DNA from: Lates calcarifer
Lineage: Eukaryota; Chordata; Actinopteri; Centropomidae
DNA: 64,000 bases
Direction: 5' to 3'
NCBI RefSeq assembly: GCF_001640805.2
Contig: NC_066850.1
Span: 9,334,510 to 9,398,509 of the forward strand
Below are positions 1 to 11,856 of the stretch, piece after piece. Both the position numbers and the translations under genes were made by a program. Position 1 is the first letter of the stretch, and every line of letters starts with the position of its first letter. Under the pieces are notes generated by a model. That model was not told the DNA's origin, made no database searches, and was given only the letters and a program-made list of their open reading frames with translations.

Positions 1-3000
1 TCTCACTTTTAGCCACAGTAGCCACTGTTCATCTAACATTAGATTGTGTCACTTTAATGGTATTTAACCTATTTTTTTGAAAATTAAATCATATGAACAG
101 CAGATGCTCCATTCTGCTGCAGCCATTATAGCACTATAAAAAATAATTATTTTCAGATTTTTTCTTTTTAATCTCAGCTATGACACAATGCACTGAAAAA
201 GACATAACAGAGGATAAAGTCTATTTCCTGGTGTGCAGCCAAGGTGAACACCAAACCCAGAACCTGTTTATCTCTCCTGAAGTATCCTATTCCATATGAG
301 GGAGTAATTCAAACTTATCTCACTTGTTATGACGGTTATACAATCACACGCTGCACAATCAAATGATCCAAGAGCTCACTGGTCTGGTATTAAGGCCAGT
401 GGAAAAAGAGTGTCAGTGGTATATGTGATATATCTAGGTAAGACAGATTACTGATCTCCATACATCTCTTGCTTCTACCTCCCAAACCCAGCAGCAGCAG
501 GAGTGCTGGACTTTGCGGCTAATTAAGCCTGAGCTTGCAGAGAACTAGTGGAGAAAAGAGGAGAGAGAGGATAGAAGTGGGGAGGAGAGGAAGATGTATC
601 CAGGGAGCCGTCAGGAACTTGGCCGCGGCTGCAGGAATGGCAGCTGCTGCAGCTCATGGTCGGTGCACAGCTCCACTGAGAGCTATCGACGAAAAACAAC
701 TGAATTTTCACCGTCACACACCCATCTCTGTTATTTATCGCCCTCCTCTTTATCTCTCTCCATCCGCCTTACTGTCTCTCTACTTTTATCCCTGATTCAT
801 CTCATCACACTCTCCCTCAACCCTCACACACCCACAAGGTCTGGGAGCCTGCACCCATATCTGATGTCAGTCTCACAGAGCCACTTATATATATGTGCTT
901 GTATCCCTGTTTTATTTTCCTCTCGTGTTTCCTATCCATACACACACAACCTTCATGACTGTGCCAGATAAACAGCATCCAGCCTTGTGGCCTCAAGTTC
1001 AAGTGGTGATCACACTGAGTTAAAAGTGGAGGCTTTTATGTGAGCAGCAAACAGACTTAATCAACCTGGCTGGTCTATATTTCTCCTTAATTGCCACCCT
1101 CCTGCGCAAACAATGTGCGGTCACTATCTGGAGCTCTGCTTGACCACAGATTCTTTTGGAGAAGGGGAACTTAATATATACAGATGGGGAGGGTAACCAT
1201 AACAGAAGGATGGAGGCTCTGATCCAAATGAGGAAACTCATGAGAAAGGAGACGGGCAATATGGATGAGAGAAAATGAAATACACTGTGGTAAAAAAGAA
1301 ACTGAGAGAACTCTATAAAGAGTTGGAAAAAGTGACCGTGGAAAGGGGAAAAAATAGTAAGACAGATACAGAAAGTGAAATTTCTGGAAGCAAATCTGGC
1401 AGGGCTGCATGTAAGTAAGGGGATGACAGAAGGGAGAGGGGGCCATTGAGTGGCTACACACAGAGATGGCTCACCCAAATATTTGTGGGAGCCTGTCTGC
1501 AGCGGGCGGGCTGTGACTCAGAGCAGCACAAATCACTCATTGACTGGAAACAGCTTCTTCTCTATTTCTGCAACAGCATGTTGTACAAAACCCCGGCTCT
1601 ATTACCCCAGCTGCTGTCAGAGAATGGGGAGATGTTTTTTATGGAAACTTGTACTGTCACTTTAAAAATTAGGCCTTCAATGTATGTAAAACCCTTATTT
1701 TCTCTTTCTATTCCCCTGTTCTCTGCACTGCAGTGTCTATAGGCAACAGTGCAGGCACTTGTTTCAGAACAACCCAATTAGAGGAAAACAGAGGTGGAGG
1801 AGAAATCAGTCTTCTGAGTCTCGCTGTACGTCTTCATTAAATTTTGTTGCAGCTAACAAGTGCTGTTCAGAATCAGGCTGGGTTATGAAATCTCTGCGTC
1901 AATGAGCTGTGTCCTATTTACAAGCTTTGATTCTGGTTTATTTTTTCTACGGTGCTCCGTGGCCCTCCATCCTCCTCCCACGCCTCGCTCTCGTCCGAAC
2001 ACACTACACCGATGCCAGACGGTGACCCTGCAGACATCTGCTGCCTGCTGCACATGTGGTTGGTCCTGACACAAGCTTGCAGATGGGAGAGGGATATCCC
2101 ACGAGGCGCACGCATGATTCCGCTGTGGACCCACTCCGAGGAATGGATCTAGGAACAGCTGGCAAAACCTTTGGTCTAGATTTAGACTATCATAGCAAAA
2201 AAGCTTGAGGGCTAGTCGGATATATTAGTTTTCTAACCAGTTGGATTGTTATGAATTCAGCCCTTCATTTGTAAGAGAAAGAATGTGTTTGAGAGTGCAG
2301 TCTAAATTCTAAAAAGGCCCCAAGTCTAATATGAGGACTTTGGAAGGTGTGCTCCTCTTACCGTAGGATCTTTACCGGCCATTTGGCATTCCTCTATCTT
2401 GCTGGTAGATGCAGGCCAAAACACCTGGTGGTAAAAACAACACAACATTTAAATTGACAATGGGGGAAATATGCCCAGAAAACCAGTAACAGATTGAGGG
2501 AGACATGACATGAATATGAGCAAGCTGAGGTTTGATCATATCCTGTTTACACAGGCAGAAATCACAGGGAAAATCTATGGAAAACGAACAAAATAAATGT
2601 GCTGAAAGTTTCTGTTTTGATAGAAGTTTGGGTGTCTGTGATTACAGCCAACCACCGGCTGTGGAAAATGTGTGCGTTTTCAAACCTGGGAGAGGTGCTT
2701 AAAGGTCTGGCTTGATGAATATATCAAGCAATTTACTTGGGAAAAATGGATGCGGTGCAGCACTCCCAGGGGGAACCTAAATGCTTTTCCATCTGTTTAT
2801 GCATTTCATGCCTGTCAATTACACTGAAGATAACTCCTTCACTGCATGCGGAATCAGTTATCAGAGAGCTCAAGCATTTTTATGGCTCTTTTGAATACCC
2901 CTAAAATTGTCCTGATCATGGCAAATGTATGGTAATTTGCATATCATCGCACAAATTAGAATAATATCCACTGAAGCAGTTTTGTAATGTGCCTTACATA

Positions 3001-3105
3001 CTGCTAAATCTAACAAATATTTAATTTTATCCTTTGTGGTGGCCAGAGAATAGAGATGCAGGATGCCAGCATTGCATTAGAATATAATAATAAGTATCTG
3101 CTGAC
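1..3105 (-). other. Intron of class 3 semaphorin gene (partial)
   Basis: This stretch lies downstream, on the minus strand, of the semaphorin exon at 3106..3266 and begins with a good 5' splice site (AAG|gtcagc). It is read as part of the following intron. I looked for the next sema-domain exons (the conserved cysteine-rich part that follows in class 3 semaphorins) and did not find them, so they should lie left of the window. The open frames here are short and low-complexity, and none resembles a known protein. A CG-richer stretch at about 1960-2150 has open frames in several phases but nothing recognisable. Confidence 0.6.
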
Positions 3106-3266
3106 CTTAAGTGTGCCATGGGTGATGTTGTTGATGTCCATGGAGAGGACATGGTCCTTACAACCCACATACATCCTGTCCTGGTCCTCATCCATCTGCA
3201 GGATCCTGTAGTCCATGGCCTTGTCTGATATACTGTAGTGTTCAAAGGACTGGGAGGCCTGCAGGT
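3106..3266 (-). CDS. Class 3 semaphorin, coding exon 2 (start of sema domain; sema3c-like)
   Basis: Coding exon 2 of a secreted class 3 semaphorin, an axon-guidance and vascular-patterning ligand of neuropilin/plexin receptors. It is 161 nt, from acceptor ctctcag|AC to donor AAG|gtcagc, phase 1 in and phase 0 out, and encodes residues 46-99. The first blade of the sema beta-propeller is clear: DYRILQMDEDQDRMYVG (64-80), then KDHVLSMDINNI (82-93). An N-glycosylation sequon NIT lies at 92-94. From memory, SEMA3C is the closest (DYRILLMDEDQDRIYVGSKDH), with SEMA3F next. Identity over the exon is only about half, so a fish-specific paralogue such as sema3h is possible. Cys81 replaces the usual serine. 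Later exons (rest of sema, PSI, Ig, basic tail) are beyond the left edge. Confidence 0.93.
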
Positions 3267-5743
3267 CTGAGAGACACAGAGAGGAAAAAAGGGCTAATAA
3301 GAAAAAAATACTAATAAGCTTGTGTCCACACTGAGACGAGAGTTACGCTTCTACTAAATTAAACCCAAGAGTTACAGTTACATGCGAGCCCACATTAATC
3401 TCACTCTGATCAGAATTAGAGATCGCCAAATTTTGTCGATGTTTGAGCCCGACAGATCTGAAAAGAAAACTCAGTATGACTGTGTTATGGCTTTCAGGAT
3501 TTGGATGCTGGTTTTTAAACATGCCTCAGTTCTCGCATGGGAGGGCTTACTTAAGGCAGCTGTAATTTACAAGTGTAGTACAGATTGTTAAAATAATATA
3601 CAGAAAAGTATAAAACATAAGCTCAATTTTTTGGTCAATTAAATTCAAATAACATCTTTAATCCCTCTCCAGTGTATTAGGAACAACTGAGACGATTCCT
3701 TTTATAGACGGCGGCATCATCAAGCCCACTTAAGTTGAACCCCTGAAAAGACGAACTCTGTCCAGTTTTGAGATCATGCAGAGTGTCCATTCACTATTTT
3801 TCATATTGTTAACTTTGTCTTAGTGTGACCTACCTTGGTACAATCATTTTGAAATGTCAGAATATTTTTACTTAAGTAAAGGATCTGAATAGCTCTGAAA
3901 AACACAAACAAACTTTGATCGAGCCAGTAATTGACCAGCAACCCTGTGTTCTGTGAGGTAAGATTCCTATTTTTGTCAATGGAGTTTAGTGGCGTTGAAC
4001 AGAGAGGTAAAACTGTTGTTTCTGGTTAAAAAGGGTCTATCCCTGTAGGAATCCTCTCATTAATGTTATCAGAAACTTATAATAACAATTTGAGCTTGTC
4101 AAGGGCAAAAACAAGCAAGAATAAATGGCTCCTGAAAATGATCTCACAATGATTTACTGGTAAAGACACTTCCTGTTTCACCTAACTTTCACCCAGTCAA
4201 TTAAAAAGAAGCTGTGACTACAGAGAACTTGCGAGGAGAGATACAGTATATATTGTATGAACAAGCCTTCCTGCAAAGTCTCTTCTGCTCATTAAAAGCG
4301 CACATTGTTAACACACACACGGAGTAAACATTCTCAGACAGTTATTTTCAGCCTATTTGCTCCAGAGATAGAGAACTCTCAACCATACCATCAAAGGCCT
4401 CCACTGTCGAAGCCAAACTCATGCATATTTATCACTTTTTCAATCTGCACTGAGAGCAGGGGGTGTGGGGGGGGCAATGTAGATCTACACCCTCCATTTC
4501 CTCCCCTCCATTGAGCTTTCTTTGTATTCCCTCCTCTAATCAACAAACAGGTTGCCTGCGCTTTGCCTCAATGCCGTGGGCTAAAGTCACATTTTCATTA
4601 TTGTGTGACGTGCGCTTTTGAGGCCGGGACCTTTTATCTTGAAGGAAAGTGGCTTTTCTGTGGCACCCCTCACTCTGATCACAGGCTGTTGTTTGGCGCA
4701 TTCGCCACGTAAAGCCTGGAGTGTTTAACTTTAAATAAAGGAAAGTTAACCACTTCAGTCACAGGCAAGTTTCCCACGACTCCTCACTCTCTGCCTTCAC
4801 CATGTTTAGGTAAATTGCCTTATATGGTTAATGTCTTGAAATGAGAGCAGATTATTTTGGAATTATCAGAGGTGAGAGCATCATCTGGCGCCTAATGAAG
4901 AACATTCACACAAACATGACTCTGTTTTTTCCTAAGTTGCCAGAAATGAAATTAAAAGTGAAGGCGTCCTGTCAGGCAGAAGTGTGTGTTTAATAAAAGA
5001 GAAACTTCTAAGAGAGAGATCGCATCAGTTTCTTGCTTCAAAGCTGAAGAGATAACATCGCAGATAGCATCATAGAGAGTGTGCAGAGGCAATATTATCC
5101 TAACACTGAAAAGGCTAAAGATGTTACATGCTTTGCTTTGCCAGACTGCAAGCCACCAAGGGTGAAATACTCACTTACAGCTAATTAAAAACATGCAGGG
5201 CTCCAAATTCTGCCAGAAAAATATACTTTACACAGCTTTCCAAAATAAGTTCTTGGAGGAGATTCAGAAAAACCTTTTAGACCACAATACTGTACCTCTG
5301 TTTTACACTTGGAGGTAAATCTTAATTTAGACATTCTTCTCGCTGGTACTTTTCGAGAGCATATAGGCGGCAGGAGTCATTTAACATACAGATGTTTACC
5401 ATGGATGGTCTGTAAGAGTTTTAGTTTTACAATTTAACACTATAGGTCATACAGGCAGAAAGAATCTCAGTGGCTGAGTTAAACCTCAGTGGGCAGTAAA
5501 AGTGAGCAAGTGAAAGAACCACAAGTTTTAAAGTTATGTAACAGTAGCCTGAAAGGCCTATGAAAAAGGCAAGAGGTGAGAGAAGAAGTCGCCATTATGA
5601 AGTTAAGCGTTCTTTCAAACTATAAAATGCAAAGCAGCTATACAGAGTTTTCTAGCTGTAGTTAGCTGCGTGATAGTTACATAGTTGAACTAGTTGATTA
5701 ACAATATGGCCGACAGGGATCACTGTGGATTTTTTTAAATAGC

Positions 5744-5895
5744 AGCTTTAACTAGCTGAAACAGCAACTGCTAAGATAGCTATAGCTAAGCCGGAAAACA
5801 CTTACTAAAGATTGTAAAGATGGAGACTGTGGGACTGACTCCCCTAACTTCTAACTCAGCTATAGCTATTTCAGCTAGTGCTAGTTAAGGGAGTT
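5744..5895. repeat. Imperfect inverted repeat rich in TAGC/AGCTA
   Basis: The left arm (about 5747-5793) and the reverse complement of the right arm (about 5857-5891) share TTAACTAGC, then TGAAA, then TAGCTATAGCT in the same order. The arms flank a loop of about 65 bases. This is a hairpin-forming, MITE-like remnant. No target-site duplication was identified, so the class is unknown. Confidence 0.45.
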
Positions 5896-7619
5896 AGGTA
5901 TTAGTTTGCCAAACTACGCTTAAATACATAGGAATTTTGGTCAAGGCCTAATTATTTTTTGCAGTAAAAATCTGTGTAACTGCCTTTTAAAACATTAACA
6001 CATTTCTCACACACACTTCTCTTAACTTACTAATGGAAGAGTTATCTATACTTCATAGTTTAATAATTTTCTTGACTATATTAATTTTCTTTTTAATAAT
6101 GCTCTGAAAAATGAGGTTCACTGACTTTTAATACCCCTCCACTGTTAACTGAAATTAAATTATGGCACACTCCTGTCTCTCTGTCTGACAGCATCAATCC
6201 AGAACATTCTGCAAGGGGAACAGATTGTTCAGAGGGGTGTGGTGTTGGGTGAAATAACTGTTTAATATTATGGTGGACCCTGTATTGTTTTCTCAGTGGG
6301 GGGAAATAGGAGACTTTCATGTTCCCTCATGAGGGTGGACGGCAAGTTAAGCCTGGTGCTGAGAAGGGACGCAGCAGGGGTGTGTCACATGGACCAAGCT
6401 TATTCGCTGAGAGACAAACTGAAACCCTCTGGAGCCCACATACCATTGGATCCAGTATCTTCTCCGTGCTCTGCTTTCAATCTCACGCAAACATATGAGT
6501 CATGCCTCTACTGCTGCTGCATTGTAGACCAACATGAAAGTTCACATTGCCAGATGGTGCACCTGCTCTGTCAGGGAGAGGGAGAGGCCGCTCTGAACAA
6601 TTGTCAAGCTTTTCAGAGTCATTCACTATACTGAGACTGAGAGTTTACAGATTCAATGCCAGCTCATAAACTTCATATGAGGTCTTTGTAGATGCTAGGG
6701 TGCTACTAGTGTTGAGTCCAAATCAATTCCCTCAGTGGCATTCTATCAGGTTTCTTGACAGCACAACCTGATGCAAATTTACCAAAATTGGATGTCACAA
6801 ATGACAATTTATCAAAATAGAAAACAAAAGTGGTTGCACAACTGTTTTTTTATTTTCATGTCTGGGCCACATGTGGTTCATTATTTGTGAGTTTATGTGC
6901 ATTTTTTACTGCTGAGATCGCCTCACTCCAGAGATGGAAGTGTGTCAAAAGGGTGTGTGGACATCGTTAATCTCACATGGCTGTGCAACTTGTTACGTAT
7001 TTGGATCGGATGACATTTTGCACAAAGACACCACGGTGGGGACCACACACTTGATAGCAGGACAGGGAAAAGCTTAGAAAGTGCGAGTGATGAAATGTCC
7101 TATTCTGTGTTGTTTTGTCTTTCTTGCTGCTGTTCTCACTGTAGGTGGAGAGGCAGAAAGAAAGTGAAGAAAGGGACAGAGGGAGCAGGGTCTGAGCCCT
7201 GACAGTTGGTGGGTTTTCTATTATGTATGTGCGCAGGTGGGCCTTATACCTCCCTTCGGACCTCACAGCAGTCCCCAGTGCCCTGCCTTTGACTTTGAGC
7301 TTTGACCCATTGTGCCCTATTGGTTGAAGGACAGACCAGTGGTGATACAATTTACCCCAATCCATGTGATGGATAGCGGGGTTAGCAAAAAGGGCAAGGT
7401 GGAGACTGGAGAGCTGAGACTTTCTTTCTCTTTGATATAGGTTATTTGTGTGAAGTGGTCAAGCGGAAACAGCACAAAAGGCTTTTGTTGGGCCAAGAAA
7501 CGACAGCAGTCATTCAATATTAAACAGCAGGTTGCTTTCTTTTCTGCAGAAGGGGCTGTATTGGCAGAAAACATTCCTCACATGTTGGCAGATGGGCTGT
7601 AAAGCAAATTAATGAAAAA

Positions 7620-8417
7620 GAGCTGGTAGATCAAAGTTTTGCTCAGAAGATTAGTTGATTTAATGATCGAAAGAGAATAAACCAATAACTATTTTGATAA
7701 CTGATCACTTGCATATAGAGGACTTCTGCATTTTAGTTTTGTACTTTCATAAAGCTGCAGGACTTGTGAGAGACAAAAATGGTCAAGAAGATGAGGGGGT
7801 CAAGATATTCTTACAATCCAGACAATATGGATCTCCAAACTCTTATATCGTTAGACTCTACACATCTGATAAACACCAACTTTTTTCAAGCTCCACACCC
7901 AGAGTTTGTAACACATGTGACACCGTCAAGACTACTTTCTCAGACTTTGGAGAGCTCTCTCTTGGGATACAGAAGACTGTATACAGTTGTTGTCACAGAC
8001 AAAACTGACCTTTTTGGGTAAATTGGTGGAATGTCCATTTAAGTCGAACAAAAATGTTAAATACTCTCAGTTTTTGGCTTCTCAAACATCACAATTTGCT
8101 GCCTGTCTTGTTTTAGATCACTGTAAATTAAATATCTCTAGTTGACATAAGCAATGTCCCCACAAAGTAGGAGTAGGAGTTCTGGAGCTTCCATCATTTT
8201 ACACAAACCTCTTCAGCAGGTAGAGATATTCAAATTTTCATTTTTCTCACATGGCCGTAATTTAAGTTTCAATTAGATTAGTAAATACTGTTGGGTATTA
8301 TACTGTTGCTTATAAACAGTGCAACAGTCTTCTCTCATTACATTTTTGATGTTTTATGGACTAAATTATTAAGTGATCAATCAATAATAAAAAATAACCA
8401 ATAGTTACAGCGCTAGA
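7620..8417. repeat. Degenerate teleost interspersed repeat with diverged inverted ends
   Basis: The left part (7640-7705, with attagttgatttaatgatcg and actattttgataactgat) and the right part (8340-8417, with gttttatggactaaattatt and agttacagcgctag) resemble the two ends of a very common fish repeat whose ends contain ATTAATCGATTA-type and AGTTGCAGCCC-type sequence. The middle (8050-8150) fits its body. About 330 bases at 7710-8040 do not fit and may be an insertion or decay. The short open frames inside (7694-8021) are read as chance. Confidence 0.5.
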
Positions 8418-9552
8418 TCAAAGTCAAATCTGTGGAGGTGGTCTGGTGTCACAGTTGGCCTGATGAATGCACATTCATCTTTAATCATGTATGCAATGTC
8501 AGCTGATCCCTGATTGATATTCTTTTTCAGGTTTCAAAATCAAATACAGCCTTTCTTTTGTGACTTTTTGTTTGTCACTATTGCCATGGAAAGAAAATAT
8601 CAGAAGAAACTACAAGCTGTGATCATTGTGGTGGGTAATTGAACATTCTGTAAACCGTAAGAGAATTGATTGTTCATGGGCATGGACACTGGAGTAATAA
8701 CCCAGAGAGGCAACAGGCTACCGAGTCCCACAGTTAAAAAAGAACATCCTCTTTTATCTGACTGTGGTGAGAAGCCAAGTAGAAATAGAAAGAAATGCCG
8801 GCAACAGGAAGGGACATGTCATTGTGGCCCTGTTTGTATGGCAGCAATTAAAGTGCAGGGGAGACTGCAGTGCTCTGTTGTGATTATATAGCCAGGAGAG
8901 GAAAGGCAACAACCACAAGGAAGCTTTCCTCAGGTTTTCAACCTCAGAGGACTTTCTGACAGACTTGGCCTCCAAAATTGTTTGCATGATCAAATAACCA
9001 AGTTTTACAGCAATTCTTCAAGCAGTAAACAACGCCTCCATGGTTCTGGTTTGGGATGTCCATACAAGGAGTGGTTTGTTGTCATGCAGCATCGTAAAAA
9101 TTAGAGATTCACAGTGGCTGGAAAGTATGTGGGATCTTTATGAGAGAGGCAACTGTAGTTTTGGACCGCCTGGGTCTGAGGTTTTAGGAACTGATGCCAA
9201 CTGACTGAGCTGGTGTCACTTGAAGAGCTCTTCTTCCAACTTGACAAGAGATAGCAGAACACGATAGGAAGCAGTGTGGCCCAGTGGTTTATTTTGAGGG
9301 GAACTGTGGAGGCAGAAAAGTGGTTAACACTGAAAAACACAGCTGTAGTTTGCAAGATTCCCCTTACTGTTTGCCAAATGAGGGAGTCATCTCATGAAAA
9401 TCCATCTGCAGAGACTTTTCTGTCTACATGAAAAGGTGATAAAATCAGCATGGAGCAACAATATGGGATTATTTTGTTAGAACATTAGCTTAGCCGTTGT
9501 GAAGTAGGGATGAATGGCTTTAAACAAAATTGACTGAGGAGTCTGGAGTGTT

Positions 9553-9745
9553 GGGTTTTTTGATTAACGCCAGTGTCTGAACACAAGCCAAAAGGTCTCT
9601 GCACCTAATTAACACTTCAGGGTCGGACAGTGGGCCAATTACAAACCAAGCAAAGTGTCTCCCATGCAAATCAGCCCTCATCAACTGGCTTTCTACCTGA
9701 AAGGCCAGCATGAATAAATTAACTCCATGCTAATGAGGCTTGCCT
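9553..9745. promoter_or_regulatory. Motif-dense intronic segment, possible conserved enhancer
   Basis: Unique, non-repetitive intron sequence with a cluster of homeodomain/POU-like motifs: CTAATTAA near 9606, an exact POU octamer ATGCAAAT at about 9664-9671, and AAATTAA and CTAATGAG near 9717-9736. Such clusters are typical of vertebrate developmental enhancers. The call rests on motif content only; conservation could not be tested. Confidence 0.25.
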
Positions 9746-11810
9746 TCTATTGAGCTCAAGGAGAACCTGTTCTGTGGTTGTCAGGGGTAGCTGGTGGGAG
9801 GACCCCAATCACCCGTCTTGATAAATATTGAGGCAAGGGCTTATGCCGCCCCCTTGCAATTCATCTCTTCTCACAAGATGGAGTGGGTTCCATCATGGAG
9901 GCCTGACTACAAACCCAGTGCCAAATACCATTGCTCTTTGTCCGGACAATGCTAAGAAATCTTGGGTTCAGTTCTAGATGGCTGCACTTAACTAACACAG
10001 CGCTGGCACACTCATACATACTGCACCAGTAAAAGACTTTATCCTGGCAACTGACAGGCCCCCCTTCAGATGAAAGATGACTGTTGCCCGAACGAGACGG
10101 CCATCCATTCTCCTGGGGGACTCAGCCTGATGGTATACAGTAATGATTGGTGGCGTATAAATATGGCAGAAGGGAAGTTAAGGTGTCATCTCAGTGCAAG
10201 CAGACCACCCAGGACGTCCCACGCTGGCTGACAGAGTCGTCCGATTGTCTGTCCAACAGACATACTCCACATTCCCAGGCAGGCTGCACTCGGCACTTAA
10301 AATGCAAACAGCATGCGCAAAGTTACTGTCCTGCAACTACTTGTCATGGACAGATGCCAGCACTGGCTCAGAGAAGGAAGACTTTAAATATACGTCTCAT
10401 TAATTTCTCAATTGTTGTCTGTCGCCAATTATCTATATCCAGACATTTGTAATGGGAATCATATGACTGCACAGAATGCCGGAGCACTTATGTATGCCTT
10501 CTCTCACACTGGTTTTTCTGAACCAGACGAGGTATCTACATGTGACATGTGAGCCCAGAGAGTATTTTCTCCCTTGGCTATGTGTATGTGTTTGTGCAGT
10601 CACCAATGTCAACTGCCCGTTTCAATGCATGGCTGACCTGCTAAGGTGTTGGCTAATATTCCCTGCAGGAGCTGAAACTTGAGATGACAACCTGTCCATC
10701 GAGCTGCCCCTGCTAGCCAGCTAGTTTGCATTCCCAATGCCCCAATTAGCACCTGGCCTCCCCTTCACATGTCACTGGCAGTCGATCTTTCGCACAGAAC
10801 CCATCAGCCACGTTGCCTTTTAGCCTTGACCTCTCACCAACACCAGGAGCCTCTAGTTACCGCTCACCTCCAACAGACAGTAAATCTGTGATTTTACTGT
10901 CATTGAGGCTCTTGTAGAGAGTCTCAGAGCGAGGGGAGGCTTGCAGGAGATATGGGTCAGAGGACTCTCTGAGCTGATGTGTTTACTAGTCATGGAGGAC
11001 AGCCAAAGGAAAAAAGAAAAAGCTCAACCAGGTGGAACTCCTCTTCTCTGCTGTCTTCAAGGCGGAAACTGTGTCATATCTTTTTTTTTTAAAGTACACT
11101 TCCTCTGTGACACCATGTCACTGAGGTCATGGGGTTGTTTCTTTAGTGTTGAGTGAAGGTAAAGATTTGTGTGAGGGCAACAATGAGAAATGCACCTGTT
11201 GAAAATGCTGGAATTGGCTGTGGACTGTGGAAAAAGGTTGTTTACATTCTCCGATGATCCAGGTGCTTAAAGAATATCCATTCATGTCATAAAATATTTC
11301 CAATCATGGAAAAGGAATCCGTCTTATGGAGAGTAAATGCTTTTTTTTTTACCTCTGCAGTGTTAAGCACTCCTCAGCTGAATTCAATAGTCAAAGCTTA
11401 CAAAGGAAAGAGTTCAAACAAACCTGTATAAATGGCTTCATAAGAATGGATTACTGATTTGTGATAATGCCAACCCCAACCCAAGGATTTTCCAGTTGAC
11501 CTTGGATATCCTTGAAGAGATTCTGTCTGTATCTGTTTGTATTGATGGCCATTGATTACCTTTCACCACGTTGTGGCAGAGGAATAATAGAACATTCAGC
11601 AGGGGTAGCAAGGTCAGACACAGGAATGGCTAAACACAGAGACAGACAGAGAAAGGCAGGCTGACAGAGGAGCTGTCAAACATCTCACACACTGTCAGCC
11701 CTGAGGTGGTGCAAGCTGGAGCTCATCGCACTCACTCCTGCAGAAAACGTCCAAGCTGCAACTCAGGTAATTAGATGGACAATATTAGGACATGAGTCTG
11801 GGGGATAAAT

Positions 11811-11811
<1 letters not shown>

Positions 11812-11854
<43 letters not shown>
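11812..11854. repeat. (CA)n microsatellite
   Basis: An uninterrupted CA tract of about 21 units in semaphorin intron 1. Probably polymorphic. Confidence 0.97.

Positions 11855-11856
<2 letters not shown>

Noticed and set aside
6296..6634. 112-codon plus-strand frame in semaphorin intron 1
   Set aside because: Uneven composition, no homology recognised, antisense and intronic.
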